Assembly (NCBI GenBank): GCA_024220505.1
Contig: JAKZZE010000005.1
Location: 332,501 to 396,500 of the forward strand
Length of the DNA stretch: 64,000 nucleotides
DNA from: Rhizopus arrhizus
Lineage: Eukaryota; Mucoromycota; Mucoromycetes; Mucorales; Rhizopodaceae
Direction: 5' to 3'
The stretch's first letter is position 1, and every line of letters starts with the position of its first letter. The translations under genes were made by a program, and so were the position numbers. Positions 47,519 through 57,350 of this stretch are shown one piece after another. Under the pieces are notes generated by a model. That model worked only from the letters and a program-made list of their open reading frames with translations, had not been told where the DNA came from and made no database searches.

Positions 47519-48694
47519 ATGTTTCAGCCATCTTCAAACAGACATGAACAGTATTTAATTCGTTCTGCAAATAACTCAAAATATACACTTCACAAAAAGC
47601 AATCTTCACTCGAATCTAAATTATCATCTGGGGCTGACAGTGGGTATAATTCTTCATTTTCAACTACCAGTCAATCTATCATTTCATCACCAATCAGTAC
47701 AGTAATTGATCATGGAGAGAATAAAAAGACTCAGATTATAAACAAGAAGAAAGGATACCAACAATCACCTCGACAACCCGATTTTGTTTATTCTTGTCCT
47801 AGACCCTTAGCCTTTCCATTTCATAACGATGATCACTTCTTGCCCGTTGCAGAGGCTGATCCTCGCGACGTTGCTAGAGTAACGCCATCTTCAATCAATA
47901 GATCATTTTCTATTCAATCAAATACCAGCGTGCATCACGATGGAGATTCCTCTTACAGCAAACAATCATCCATCTTGAGTTCAATACAACAAGGAACAGT
48001 TCGTTCAATAAGATCCGTCTTTCAATTATCAAATTCTACAAGTAGCATCAGCCAGCATACACAATCAACAGCTTATTCATCTCCTAAACAACCTCAATCT
48101 CTTGAAAGGCTCGAAATTAAAAAGGGTACTGTTCAATCTCTTAAAGAGTTATTCACCAGACGACATCAACAGCAGCAACAGCAGACTGTACCAAAGTTTG
48201 TGTTACCTATGAATCATGGACAGACTGACAACAAGACCACCAATGGTAATCTTAGTCCTCAGAATACAGCAAGTCGTACAAAAACATCAAATAGCGTAAG
48301 CACCAAAAAGTCTTTTTCTTCTCGTGCTTCAGAATTTGCCAGTCGAGCATTTAGGAAAAAATCAGCATCATCCGATACCAAGCAATCACCACCCAAATCA
48401 CTTCATATTCCATCTACTTTAGCAAAGCCCTTACCCAAGCAACCCTCTCTGTCCTTTCTACCAGAACAACCGAGAAAAATAAAGTCGGAAATAAAAAAAC
48501 TATCAGCTCGTGTGATACTCTCCTTACGCCCATCAAAAGATAATAGTGACCAGAAATCAAACAGAAAAGATGACAAGAACCCGATTGAGTCTTCAAAATC
48601 ATTACCAAATGAAACTTCCAAAGTCACTAAATTATGGAAAAGCTTCAGAAGCCTGATGACAGGCAAAAAATCATCTCGAGTAGGTGTATTGTAA
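47519..48694 (+). CDS. Serine-rich, basic, mostly disordered protein, 391 residues
   Basis: A single uninterrupted frame with strong Ser/Gln/Lys bias and no recognised domain. Features: SSLESKLSSGADSGYNSSF, FVYSCPRPLAFPFHNDDHFL (the most structured part), poly-Gln QQQQQ at about residue 218, and a Lys/Ser-rich C-terminus (SLMTGKKSSRVGVL). Two similar short motifs recur: KGTVQSLKELFTRR near residue 203 and QGTVRSIRSVFQLS near 160, suggesting an internal repeat or peptide ligand. Possibly a signalling or cytoskeletal scaffold; function unknown. The initiation codon follows a long T-rich leader. Confidence 0.8.
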   Translation: MFQPSSNRHEQYLIRSANNSKYTLHKKQSSLESKLSSGADSGYNSSFSTTSQSIISSPISTVIDHGENKKTQIINKKKGYQQSPRQPDFVYSCPRPLAFPFHNDDHFLPVAEADPRDVARVTPSSINRSFSIQSNTSVHHDGDSSYSKQSSILSSIQQGTVRSIRSVFQLSNSTSSISQHTQSTAYSSPKQPQSLERLEIKKGTVQSLKELFTRRHQQQQQQTVPKFVLPMNHGQTDNKTTNGNLSPQNTASRTKTSNSVSTKKSFSSRASEFASRAFRKKSASSDTKQSPPKSLHIPSTLAKPLPKQPSLSFLPEQPRKIKSEIKKLSARVILSLRPSKDNSDQKSNRKDDKNPIESSKSLPNETSKVTKLWKSFRSLMTGKKSSRVGVL

Positions 48695-50300
48695 ACAAAA
48701 CGTCTATGCTTCCCCCCCTTCCTTCCTCCCTTTCATCCCCTTTGTTTTAATTATGTCCTTTTTATGCCCAATTTATAAAACATTTTTGTATATTTACTAT
48801 TAAAGGGAAAAAAAATGTTGTAATATATGCTCATCAACTATTCTCTATTGACCCATAGACACTTTGGCGCAAAAACATTGTGCCTTGTGTTCCGTCAAGG
48901 CGTTTGTGTTTGATTGATTGTGTGTTTTTTTTTAAAAAAAAATCAGGGAGCATGTTCCATAATAGGCATCTCAATAAACTTTACTATCTTTCTGTAATAT
49001 AAATAAACGCAAACAAAAAATATCGCGGGGATAAGATAAACCATATCATTTGGTCTAGAGATAAACTGAATTAATAGTTAATGCTAGTGTAGTGGTAGAA
49101 TAAAGAACTTTCCATTGTATTTTGTCAATAAGTTTCCTTGTTACGTTTATATTACGACATACTCAGAGATGATGCTTTTTTAAGCGGTTTTTTTTTTTTT
49201 TTTTTTTTTTTTTTTGTAAACAAGTGCTCTGCTGCCAATGTCTTTGCTTCTAAATTGAATTCATTGGCCGTTAATAAGTACTGACATTAATGAAATAATA
49301 GCAAAAGTGCACAGTTGTGATTATTATTTCTTTAATAATCATGTCTCCATTGCAACTTGTAAATCACTATGTCTGGAATTTTGTATAAGGATATAAAATC
49401 TACTACAAAATATTTATAAAAGAAGCAGATTTATGCTTCCTGATTGAAACACCATCTTCCACAAATGCAAGAAAGGCTATTATAAAATAAAATTTTAAAC
49501 ATACAATGTCAGCCCTCTTTTTCTCTTTTTCTTGGAAGAAGCAGAGAGAGAGAGAGAGAGAGAGAGAGCAGTTTTTTTCCAATGCTTATACCAACTTACT
49601 TATATCAAAGTACAAATATAAAGTTGAATACAAAATACTGATATGCTCTTATACGTGCCAGTTTGTTAGTAGGCTGACTATAGTAAGTAGATTTATCTCG
49701 CTTTGATATTCAAAGCTAAATAATACTTATCATTATATTTAAAATACTGTATTTTATCATCAAAGGTTTGATACGCAGCACAGACAAACACATTAGATGC
49801 ATGCATCGAGAGGCCTTTTGCCATTTTCTATGAGACCATGCAGGTAAATTTCTTGACTCACTATAATCGATTTTATGTTTAATAAGTACTATTGTTCTCT
49901 ATCCAAAAAAGCAGCAAACGGAATAAAAAAAAAAGTACTGAAATAGACCCATTAAGAATTAGACGGAAGCGCATAGCACTTTGTTCTAGTAAAAAAAAAA
50001 AAGTTGATATGCAAACGATGTCTAGTAGGCTCTTTAGTCTTGATTTCTGCAGGCTTTGAGAAAATTTTTCATAAATCATACATATCTTTGTCTGCTTATG
50101 TAGATCATCTTGATTTTATATAAAGACATTTGCAAGCATAATTAAATAAAACTTTGTGTATTTAGCAAAGTAGAATAAATAGTAAAGGATAGCTGGTTTA
50201 TCTGTTACCCGTACAGTTTGGAATATGTGGCAAGAGTCTTATCAATCCAGTGGTTACTTTCGTGCAATGATACTTTAATTGTTGCAATTAATATGATTGA
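48695..50300. other. Intergenic, AT-rich
   Basis: About 1.6 kb with no supported gene. It contains a T run of about 28 bases (49188-49215) and an AG microsatellite listed separately. A methionine-initiated frame at 49506 crosses the microsatellite and is not credible. Confidence 0.45.
49543..49568. repeat. (AG)13 microsatellite
   Basis: Thirteen perfect AG units in otherwise unique intergenic DNA, useful as a length-polymorphic marker. Confidence 0.95.
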
Positions 50301-50302
50301 TA

Positions 50303-50338
50303 CAGTGCGGCTGGTAAATTTTGTCCGTTCTGAAAAAA
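50303..50338 (+). repeat. Left terminal inverted repeat
   Basis: It begins CAGTGCGGCTGGTAAATTTT and pairs with 57313-57348 with one mismatch (position 11, G against A). The tip CAGTG next to TA is typical of Tc1/mariner ends. Confidence 0.85.
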
Positions 50339-50341
50339 TAA

Positions 50342-50800
50342 ATGGGGCTTTCTTTCGTAAATTTATACGTCTCGCAAACTACCACTAACAAAAGTGTTTT
50401 AATTATGCCAACTGGCTCTAATAATTCAACCCACAATATGACTGCAATAAATATTCTAAATCTAGAAGAATTTGCAGACTTAATTGCAAAGTTCGAAACC
50501 TGCCGCAAAGCCTTAGCTTGCCCTCAATGTGCGAAACAATGTGTCTTTCGACGCAGTGGCAGTAACAAGACTGAGCCTCCATAATCTACTTTTCGCTGTA
50601 ACGGTTGTGGGATTAGCTACCGAGCTGCAACCATGAAGTCCATTGTCCATTCTTTCCTTTTTGCTTCCTCACAAAAATCTCTCATAGAGGAAAATATCGA
50701 AATGTCCAGATCTCTGACCTTTCTATTGAACCCAAACGCAGAAGATGTCCCAAATTCTTCAAACAATCATCTATTGCAACAGTCATACCTCGATGCATGT
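50342..50800 (+). pseudogene. Zinc-ribbon-containing reading frame, disrupted
   Basis: The frame from 50342 gives NILNLEEFADLIAKFETCRK, then CPQCAKQCVFRRSG, a stop at 50582-50584, then on the same frame STFRCNGCGISYRAATMKSI. The CPxC...CxxC pair 25-30 residues apart is a zinc-ribbon pattern as found at the N-terminus of several transposases and retroelement proteins. After the stop the frame continues to near 50800 and then decays. It lies right after the left TIR and may be the element's own gene; the family is not recognised. Confidence 0.5.
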
Positions 50801-51292
50801 TTTTGATTTATCAATTACCTTCCTGACAACAATATATAGAATATTGTCCTCTTCATCTATCAACATTTTTCAATAACTTTTATTCAAAGAAACACTCTTG
50901 AATATACTAATGAACATTTGGCCGGTATCCCAGATTGCAGACGAAATGGAATTTGATGCTTGATATTCCAAGTTTGCTATTCATCATGCCAATTGGATCA
51001 AACGTCAGAACTCATATTAATAAGAGATATGCTGCTGCTATTTTCTATCTTCCAAAGAGGCATTGAAAGTTTGTTTGTTACCAAAAGAGACGCGTTACTT
51101 CATATCTGAGCACGGTAAATCAAAAACGGTAAAGAAGCAACTAACGTGTCAGTATCAGGAAGCTTACCTTCTGGTGAAGCATCTGAATAAAATGAGGCAA
51201 CTACCAAAAAAAAAGGAGAGTAACAAAGAAGCCTTCCAGTAAATCTTTTGTTTAAGTTGTTAAAAAATTGTGGCTGCTACAATATATGGTTG
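50801..51292. other. Decayed sequence inside the TIR-bounded element
   Basis: Short frames with many stops in all registers, probably a continuation of the decayed zinc-ribbon-bearing gene. No recognisable domain remains. Confidence 0.35.
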
Positions 51293-51405
51293 TTTTTTTT
51301 TTTTTTGTAAATAAATAGTTTATTTTTATTTATAAATTATAATAGGAGTCACACGTCTGAGAGCGGTATGAACCAAACGGAACAGAGTGTAGGCGATTGA
51401 ACATG

Positions 51406-54400
51406 CTAGTCAAGGTCGAGTCTGCCCCTTTTGAGGGTGGCAAACTGCGACATAGCACGAGTGACCAACTGTTTATCAATAAAAGGAAAGCCGTCAATAG
51501 TAAATCTCCAGTGGGCACGCCAGATAACGGAGAGCACACAGCAGCTGAGAGTCCAGAGATCAGTGTTGTCAACAAAAGTAAACTGCTGAAAAGACCAAAG
51601 AATTGAGCATACATCGTCTTGAGTGAAAGTGAGGTGTGGACTAAAGAAATTGAAGGCATCTATCCATACTCTCCATTTCATAGGACAGCGCACGAAGAGG
51701 TGTTGTAAGTCTTCAGTGTTGGCAGAACAAAATTTACATTGTGAAGAGGTTAAACCGTTATCAAATCTTGAAAGAAGTGATTGGCTATAGAGTTTACGAT
51801 GGAATAGACGATACCATAAAGACCGGCTTTCAGGCGAAACAGGCATTTTCCAAAAAAGTGACCACTTGGAAGTTGGTATTTGTGACATTGCCGATGATGG
51901 TAGAGATCGCTGTATTAGAGACAACCGAAATGTTTTAGGTTTGTAATTGATCCATTGGGGCTGCGAACAGAAGGCATCGGTGAACGCTGAATCATCTACT
52001 TCACCCAATGGTTGATTTTGATTCAATATATGAGGCCAGATAAGTTGATTTAGCTTGATGATACGATTATGAATATCTCGGCTTAACTTAGAAACCAGAC
52101 GAGGGGAGGAAGGCTGGTCAGATGACAATAAAGGTCGTATACATCCAAAGTGGTGATCATACGTAAAAAATTGAGACACCTTGAGTTTTTTGTGTCGTGA
52201 TCGAGTGATCCAATAATCAGTAGGAATCATAGCGAATATAGCAGACAGGGGCAAGCGGAGAAGTGTGGCAGGAGTACACTTTGCCTGATCTGTATCTGCA
52301 TATGCGAAAGAATCAACTGCCTCATATATGTTTTGCATAAAGTTATTGGCGTGAGCAGCAGGACGTAATCGCAAAAGAGGGAAAAAGAGAGCCAGTTTTG
52401 TTCCAGTATTTCCTGAATGGAAACGACGGATATGATCTAGCAATATAGGTTGACTACAAGACTGAGGGTGGTTATCTTCCAGAACTTGACGAAGCCAGCG
52501 TATCTGTAGGTTGTGTCGTTGAATTTGTGGATCCAAAAGACCTAACCCACCTAACTTTGGATCTAAACACAACTGCGTGTATTTGATCTTAGGTTTGCAA
52601 TTATGCCAGACAAACTGATAAATCACAGAATTGAGCCGTCGAAAGAAGGTAGTCGGCAAATGAACCATCCGCAGAACATACCACAATTTAGAAAGTATTA
52701 ATGCATTCACTATGGTAACGCGGCCTTTGATAGAAAGTCTACGTTGAGAGTAGATAGTACATTGAGATTTCACTGTCTGTAACAACTGTTGTTCTAGATA
52801 ACGACGCTGATGAAAAGACTGAATCAGGGGAAAGCCAAGATATCTAAGTGGACTAGATGACGAATGATCGTGCCATTGGGAAATACCTTGTGCTGCTAGA
52901 AAAGCAATCCACTCTGGGTAGGAGCGTCCATCCAAAGAAAATGCTTCCGTCTTGTGAATATTAACCTTAGCATTGGATACAGACCCATAGCGGTCTAAAT
53001 GGTGGCGTAGGCGACAGTAATCATCCGTGGAATGCAACAGGACACATACATCATCCGCATAGGCAAGTACCTTTAAGGGTGGGGGCATGGTATTGGATGT
53101 TGTGGTGGCCGAGTTGCTAACAACTTGGAATTGGAAACCTTGAAAGGAAGAATCTTGAAGGATATGTCGAAGAAACGGTTCCAGCGCAATGTTGAAAAGA
53201 AGAGGCGATAATGGATCGCCCTGTCGAAGACCACGACGCTGATCAATTCTGTTGGTAAAATACCCATTGATATTGATTCTCACCGCATTTCCAAAGAAAA
53301 GACTCTCAAGAGAATGGACTAAAGATGGAGGAAAACCAAAGGCTAGCATTGTTTGACGCAAGTACATAGGGTGGACGCGATCATAGGCCTTTTCTTGATC
53401 TAATAAGAGACCAATCTCAGGCCGTTTTTGAACATGAGCTTGTTCCATGAGTATGTTGAGAATCATGCCATTTTCAGCTATAAAGCGATCACCAAGAAAA
53501 CCAGTTTGATAACGATTGATAATTGTGTCCATAACGGATCTCATCCGTTGGTTAATAATGCGCGTGTAGATCTTTGCATCACAATTGATCAAGGAAATTG
53601 GTCTCCAGTTTTTTAGGGTAGAGAGATCCCCTTTCTTTGGCAGTAATCGTACACGTAAATCTTGCCATGATGAAGGAAAGGAACCAGTAGCTAGCGCCGT
53701 ATTGTATATCTTGGTAATAAGATCCTTTAACGGTGAGAACTGATAAATGAGATGCATGAAGACATAACCTAAACCATCCGATCCAGGACTACTTTGCTTC
53801 CCAATGACTTTCTTTGATTGTTCAATTATGTCCTCAATCGTAATTGGTGAGATTAGATAACGACGATCATCTGCAGTTAATTGTGGTAGATCTGCTATGT
53901 CTTGCAGGTAGCAATCAATATCATGCTCATCCACAGGATCAACTGAATAGAGTTCTTGGTAAAATGCTTGACTAACCTCCAGGAGTTGTGTACGAGAGGA
54001 TACAGTCGACCCCGATGTAGTGTCTTGTAAACAGTTTATGCTCTGTTCGACGGTTCGTACCTGGTGTATCCGCTTGAGATAACCGGCCGATTTCTCTCCA
54101 TGTTCTCTCCAACGTATTCCCGCCTTTAATGCTGCAATACCCACCAACTCTTGTTGAAGAGATTCAATTTGTTGGTCCATAACAGGAAGACACTGTATCC
54201 GGATGGCTATAGGTGGCTGGCTTCGGAGGAAAGCATTACGCTTGCGCTGTAAGACCTTAATTGACTTTTTGCGCCAGTTGGTGTAGTCGACTGCATAGCG
54301 TTGAGTAAATAGCCGTATCTCAGATTTGACGTAGTCCCATTGTTCTTGTGCTGTCATCTGATTAGGCAAAGAAGATACAATACCTGTGAGTCGTTGCTTT

Positions 54401-55200
54401 AGTTGTACGCGGTACGCTTTCTGTTGAGCCAAAATGGGGTTGGCACGCCAGAGACCAAACCCAGTGGGAGTTTGGCCTAAATTAATCGAAAGAGAGAGCA
54501 ATTGATGATCAGTCCACGAAGAGTGTAGTCGTTGTATATCTGTAGACTTAAGCATTGGGCGCATCTGATTACTAATGAAGATGTAATCGATTGTAGAATA
54601 GATCTCATCATTGCGGCGGAATGTTGGGATATTACTATTGTCCCCACTATGCATCACGTTATAAAAGGATTCCTCTAGATATGATACCCATTTTAGAGAT
54701 GTTTGAGTTGACAAGTTACGACGATGATAAGAATAATTGAAGTCGCCAAGGATAATGATCCGGTGTGGGTCAATATCAGATACAGAATTGAGAGCATCTA
54801 ACACAGAATCAAAAAACTCTCTTCTGTCCTTACCTGTAGAAGCTGGAGCATAAACCACTAATACATGGAAAGGAGCATAAAAATTTTGTGGATGACTGAT
54901 TTTGGATAGAATAATGCGAGGGTTTGATGGAATCAGATTGTCTGATAGTTGATATTTGGAAGAAAAGGAAAGTAAGCCACAATGGCGAGTCCATAGGGAT
55001 TGAGATGCTTGAAATTGTACATTGATGAAGTTTTCATGGTCTGTGGTGGTGTGTGTTTCTTGAAAGGCCATTATGTTGAAATTTAAAGAGCGTAAGTAAC
55101 GTATGAAATTGGATTGTTTTTGGGTATCATGGGTCTTCACCAAACTGTTACAGTTCAATGAAGAAATGTTGAATAATAGTTCTTTCGATCTATTATTCAT
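51406..55200 (-). CDS. LINE ORF2: APE-type endonuclease and reverse transcriptase, 1264 residues
   Basis: N-terminal apurinic-like endonuclease: SSLNCNSLVKTHDTQKQSNF, MAFQETHTT (catalytic Glu), VVYAPASTG, IILGDFNYSYHRR (Asp, Asn) and SSWTDHQLLSL (Asp-His). Reverse transcriptase: VRLLPKKGDLSTLKNWRPIS, FLGDRFIAENG, GLLLDQEKAYDRVHPMYL, RRGLRQGDPLSPLLFNIALE and the catalytic LAYADDVCVLLHS. The C-terminus has a zinc-binding zf-RVT block (SLWYRLFHRKLYSQSLLSRF, CKFCSANTEDLQHLFVRCPM). The enzyme nicks target DNA and copies the element RNA into it. All catalytic residues look intact. The start ATG at 55200 overlaps the ORF1 stop by one base. Confidence 0.97.
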   Translation of the reverse strand: MNNRSKELLFNISSLNCNSLVKTHDTQKQSNFIRYLRSLNFNIMAFQETHTTTDHENFINVQFQASQSLWTRHCGLLSFSSKYQLSDNLIPSNPRIILSKISHPQNFYAPFHVLVVYAPASTGKDRREFFDSVLDALNSVSDIDPHRIIILGDFNYSYHRRNLSTQTSLKWVSYLEESFYNVMHSGDNSNIPTFRRNDEIYSTIDYIFISNQMRPMLKSTDIQRLHSSWTDHQLLSLSINLGQTPTGFGLWRANPILAQQKAYRVQLKQRLTGIVSSLPNQMTAQEQWDYVKSEIRLFTQRYAVDYTNWRKKSIKVLQRKRNAFLRSQPPIAIRIQCLPVMDQQIESLQQELVGIAALKAGIRWREHGEKSAGYLKRIHQVRTVEQSINCLQDTTSGSTVSSRTQLLEVSQAFYQELYSVDPVDEHDIDCYLQDIADLPQLTADDRRYLISPITIEDIIEQSKKVIGKQSSPGSDGLGYVFMHLIYQFSPLKDLITKIYNTALATGSFPSSWQDLRVRLLPKKGDLSTLKNWRPISLINCDAKIYTRIINQRMRSVMDTIINRYQTGFLGDRFIAENGMILNILMEQAHVQKRPEIGLLLDQEKAYDRVHPMYLRQTMLAFGFPPSLVHSLESLFFGNAVRININGYFTNRIDQRRGLRQGDPLSPLLFNIALEPFLRHILQDSSFQGFQFQVVSNSATTTSNTMPPPLKVLAYADDVCVLLHSTDDYCRLRHHLDRYGSVSNAKVNIHKTEAFSLDGRSYPEWIAFLAAQGISQWHDHSSSSPLRYLGFPLIQSFHQRRYLEQQLLQTVKSQCTIYSQRRLSIKGRVTIVNALILSKLWYVLRMVHLPTTFFRRLNSVIYQFVWHNCKPKIKYTQLCLDPKLGGLGLLDPQIQRHNLQIRWLRQVLEDNHPQSCSQPILLDHIRRFHSGNTGTKLALFFPLLRLRPAAHANNFMQNIYEAVDSFAYADTDQAKCTPATLLRLPLSAIFAMIPTDYWITRSRHKKLKVSQFFTYDHHFGCIRPLLSSDQPSSPRLVSKLSRDIHNRIIKLNQLIWPHILNQNQPLGEVDDSAFTDAFCSQPQWINYKPKTFRLSLIQRSLPSSAMSQIPTSKWSLFWKMPVSPESRSLWYRLFHRKLYSQSLLSRFDNGLTSSQCKFCSANTEDLQHLFVRCPMKWRVWIDAFNFFSPHLTFTQDDVCSILWSFQQFTFVDNTDLWTLSCCVLSVIWRAHWRFTIDGFPFIDKQLVTRAMSQFATLKRGRLDLD

Positions 55201-56609
55201 TATTGTTTAGATTGGGTTAGAGCACCATCAATGTTGAACACTGTGGTGCCGTGCTGCTGATCTCTAGGGATACATTCTGTTATTGGTAATCCCAGATTAT
55301 CTAAAGAGTCATGACGAAAGTTATATCCTACTGGGGCACCATTATGGTGGCTATCCATGGCAGTCTGATGTTGAGACTGAGGAATGTTTTTGGTAGCTTG
55401 GTCCACAATAACTACGTCCGTAGTAACATGTGTATTGTCTGTATTTCCAGTGTTAGTTTCCATTTGAATATCTTCCTGCGAATCAGCGGGTGTAGTGAAG
55501 AGAGCTTTCAAAACCTCTTGAGTGGATACCAAGATAGAGTCCTCTTCAGTTGTTAGCAAAGTTGAGGAATGGATCCTTGGGTCATCACCAGATTCATTCC
55601 GAATAGAACGTTTACGTTTCATAATATTCGAAGTGAGAGGTTGGGGGGAGGTGCTAGGCATAGCTATGCCATTGGAAGCTTGGCTCGACTGGACTTCATC
55701 TTGAGCTACTCTGTCCTGTGGAGCATTAGGAGTTTTCCTGGCCTTTTTAAATGGCTTATTCTTGCTTTTTGCGCATTCAGCAGCAATATGGCCACTAGCA
55801 CGACAGTTCCAACAAACACGGGATGAACGTTTCTTTGGACAATCAGGGACGGCATGTCCTTCAGCATGACAGTAGCGACAGTAGGTGGGCATGTCACTCC
55901 ACACAGCATAAAAACCTTCATCTTCTGACTGGTACCAAGGAAGATGGTGAGAAAGGGGAGAGAATCTGTCATCATTTTTTGGGACACTCAGTATAGCATA
56001 GCCCGTACCCATATAGGTGCCGGTGTGAGATTCTCGTAGAATTCCCAAATCAAGAACGGAGCCATAAGGTTCCAAACTCATTTTTAATTGTTCTTTAAGA
56101 ATGTCCTCTTTAAGAAAGGGAAGGTTCGATAGTCGAAGTCGAACTAAAGGGACAGCTGGATCTAAGGCTCGACAAGGTAAAAGTCTAACCGCATCATTTT
56201 CAAAAGTGATGCCGTCTTTAAGAATTTGATCAATAGCTGGATCTAAGGGATCAAAGTTGATTTCAGCGATCTTTCGACTGCCTTCTTTGGTAGTTGCGAC
56301 TGCAATTCGTGATGGAAATTGTTTTGCAATTAAGGCCATAAGCTGCACGGGCGATTCAGATCTATCAGTCATGTCCAGGAGGACACTACCTGGAGAACGT
56401 CCTGCTCTCCACACTTTAGAGTAAATAACTTTGTCTTGTTGACTGTTGTGAATATTGTTTTCAAAAGTAGCATTCATAAGTGATGTTCGCTTCCTGGCCA
56501 CTACTTGGGACCAGGGCATATTTTTCAATTTAGTAGTAGGCTCTGGTGCCTGTGGTCGCTGCGTGACTGCGTTGACCGACTGGTTAGATATTTTATCGGA
56601 AAGAACCAT
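55200..56609 (-). CDS. LINE ORF1: nucleic-acid-binding Gag-like protein, 469 residues
   Basis: Structural protein thought to coat the element RNA. The N-terminal part is disordered; residues about 65-230 (KVWRAGRSPGSVLLDMTDRS, LVRLRLSNLPFLKEDILKEQ, YGSVLDLGILRESHTGTYMG) look like an RRM-like fold. Two CCHC zinc knuckles follow: CRYCHAEGHAVPDC and CWNCRASGHIAAEC. The basic stretch KNKPFKKARKTP comes next, then a low-complexity tail. The stop codon TAA (55202-55200) overlaps the ATG of ORF2. The two-knuckle layout is usual in fungal and animal LINE ORF1 proteins. Confidence 0.93.
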   Translation of the reverse strand: MVLSDKISNQSVNAVTQRPQAPEPTTKLKNMPWSQVVARKRTSLMNATFENNIHNSQQDKVIYSKVWRAGRSPGSVLLDMTDRSESPVQLMALIAKQFPSRIAVATTKEGSRKIAEINFDPLDPAIDQILKDGITFENDAVRLLPCRALDPAVPLVRLRLSNLPFLKEDILKEQLKMSLEPYGSVLDLGILRESHTGTYMGTGYAILSVPKNDDRFSPLSHHLPWYQSEDEGFYAVWSDMPTYCRYCHAEGHAVPDCPKKRSSRVCWNCRASGHIAAECAKSKNKPFKKARKTPNAPQDRVAQDEVQSSQASNGIAMPSTSPQPLTSNIMKRKRSIRNESGDDPRIHSSTLLTTEEDSILVSTQEVLKALFTTPADSQEDIQMETNTGNTDNTHVTTDVVIVDQATKNIPQSQHQTAMDSHHNGAPVGYNFRHDSLDNLGLPITECIPRDQQHGTTVFNIDGALTQSKQ

Positions 56610-56660
56610 GATGGTTGTTTAAAGAGATTCCCAAACAGCTAAAAAAAATATTTTTGGGAG

Positions 56661-57112
56661 TCCGCTAAAGATGCTCTAGAAAGAGCTTGAAGTGTTGGAA
56701 AAAGTAACTGCGGTAACCACCTTACGCTCGTACATTCAAAGATCGAAAGCAAGTAGTAGTACCGCTACCCCTGAAGAAGAAAGCAGTAGCAACAGCATGT
56801 GTATCAATGAGAGTAGAAGTATCATATTATTTAGCTATAGGAGCGAAAAGAAAGAATTGAAGCTTTTAAATTATAGCCGACAATAACTTTCAGTAATGCC
56901 AGTTTGACTTATTAGTCCAAAAAGACGAAGTAAAATTTCGAAAACGACAATCATTTGCTAACAAGCGGCCAACTATTTTCTAGATAGCGCCATTTATTTT
57001 TGTTTAAACGTTATATTTTATTAAAGGTCCAATTGAGCGCTAAAAAATAAAACAAATGAGTGTCCGTCTAGACCAGATCAATCCGTTTGGAAGTTTGATG
57101 TTTAGAAAAAAA
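56661..57112. other. Sequence inside the TIR-bounded element, right of the LINE
   Basis: About 450 bases without a recognised gene; a Ser-rich frame (SKASSSTATPEEESSSNSMC) at 56692-56886 on the plus strand may be a decayed remnant or chance. Confidence 0.35.
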
Positions 57113-57312
57113 ATCTTCGGGTTCAAGGGTAAAAAATGAGAAAGGAAAGTAGGGTACATAGAGAGACATACAAAGTTAGTTAAATTGTCTCAGCCATTCA
57201 ATTAGTTTTTGGCCATGAGGTGTCTTGCATGGGATGGCTGTATAATGTTGTAGTTGATCTAATTCATGGAGAATAGAACATATGCCATTTATTTTTCGGA
57301 AATCGCCTTTTG
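57113..57312 (-). repeat. 5'-truncated relic of the second non-LTR family
   Basis: Minus-strand translation gives ICSILHELDQLQHYTAIPCK and GQKLIEWLRQF, then the 3' UTR with ACCCTTGAACCCGAAGA, the block shared with the relics at 5.8 and 17.6 kb. It ends next to the right TIR. Confidence 0.65.
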
Positions 57313-57348
57313 TTTTTTCAGAACGGACAAAATTTACTAGCCGCACTG
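57313..57348 (-). repeat. Right terminal inverted repeat
   Basis: Ends ACTAGCCGCACTG followed by TA. It is the reverse complement of the left TIR with one mismatch. Confidence 0.85.
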
Positions 57349-57350
57349 TA

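Larger units (their letters stand above)
51293..56660 (-). mobile_element. Full-length non-LTR retrotransposon (LINE) with two intact ORFs
   Basis: Minus-strand element with a short 5' UTR, ORF1, ORF2, a 3' UTR of about 100 bases and an A14 tail (seen as T's at 51293-51306). Both ORFs are intact and the ORFs join at TAATG. The lack of internal stops over about 5.2 kb indicates a recent insertion, possibly still active. The 5' boundary is estimated; I could not find a clear target-site duplication, so the left and right limits may be off by some tens of bases. Confidence 0.9.
50301..57350. mobile_element. TIR-bounded composite: DNA-transposon-like ends enclosing an intact LINE
   Basis: The outer ends are 36-base inverted repeats (50303-50338 and 57313-57348) differing at one position and each immediately flanked by TA (50301-50302 and 57349-57350), the target site of Tc1/mariner elements. 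Inside lie, from left, a zinc-ribbon frame, a full-length LINE on the minus strand (51293 to about 56660), and a relic of a second non-LTR family (57113-57312). Without the LINE the insert would be roughly 1.7 kb, a usual size for such elements. No DDE transposase is seen between the ends, so this could be a non-autonomous element that later received the LINE. Confidence 0.6.

Noticed and set aside
49506..49706. Frame crossing the (AG)13 repeat
   Set aside because: The RERERERE translation is a product of the microsatellite.
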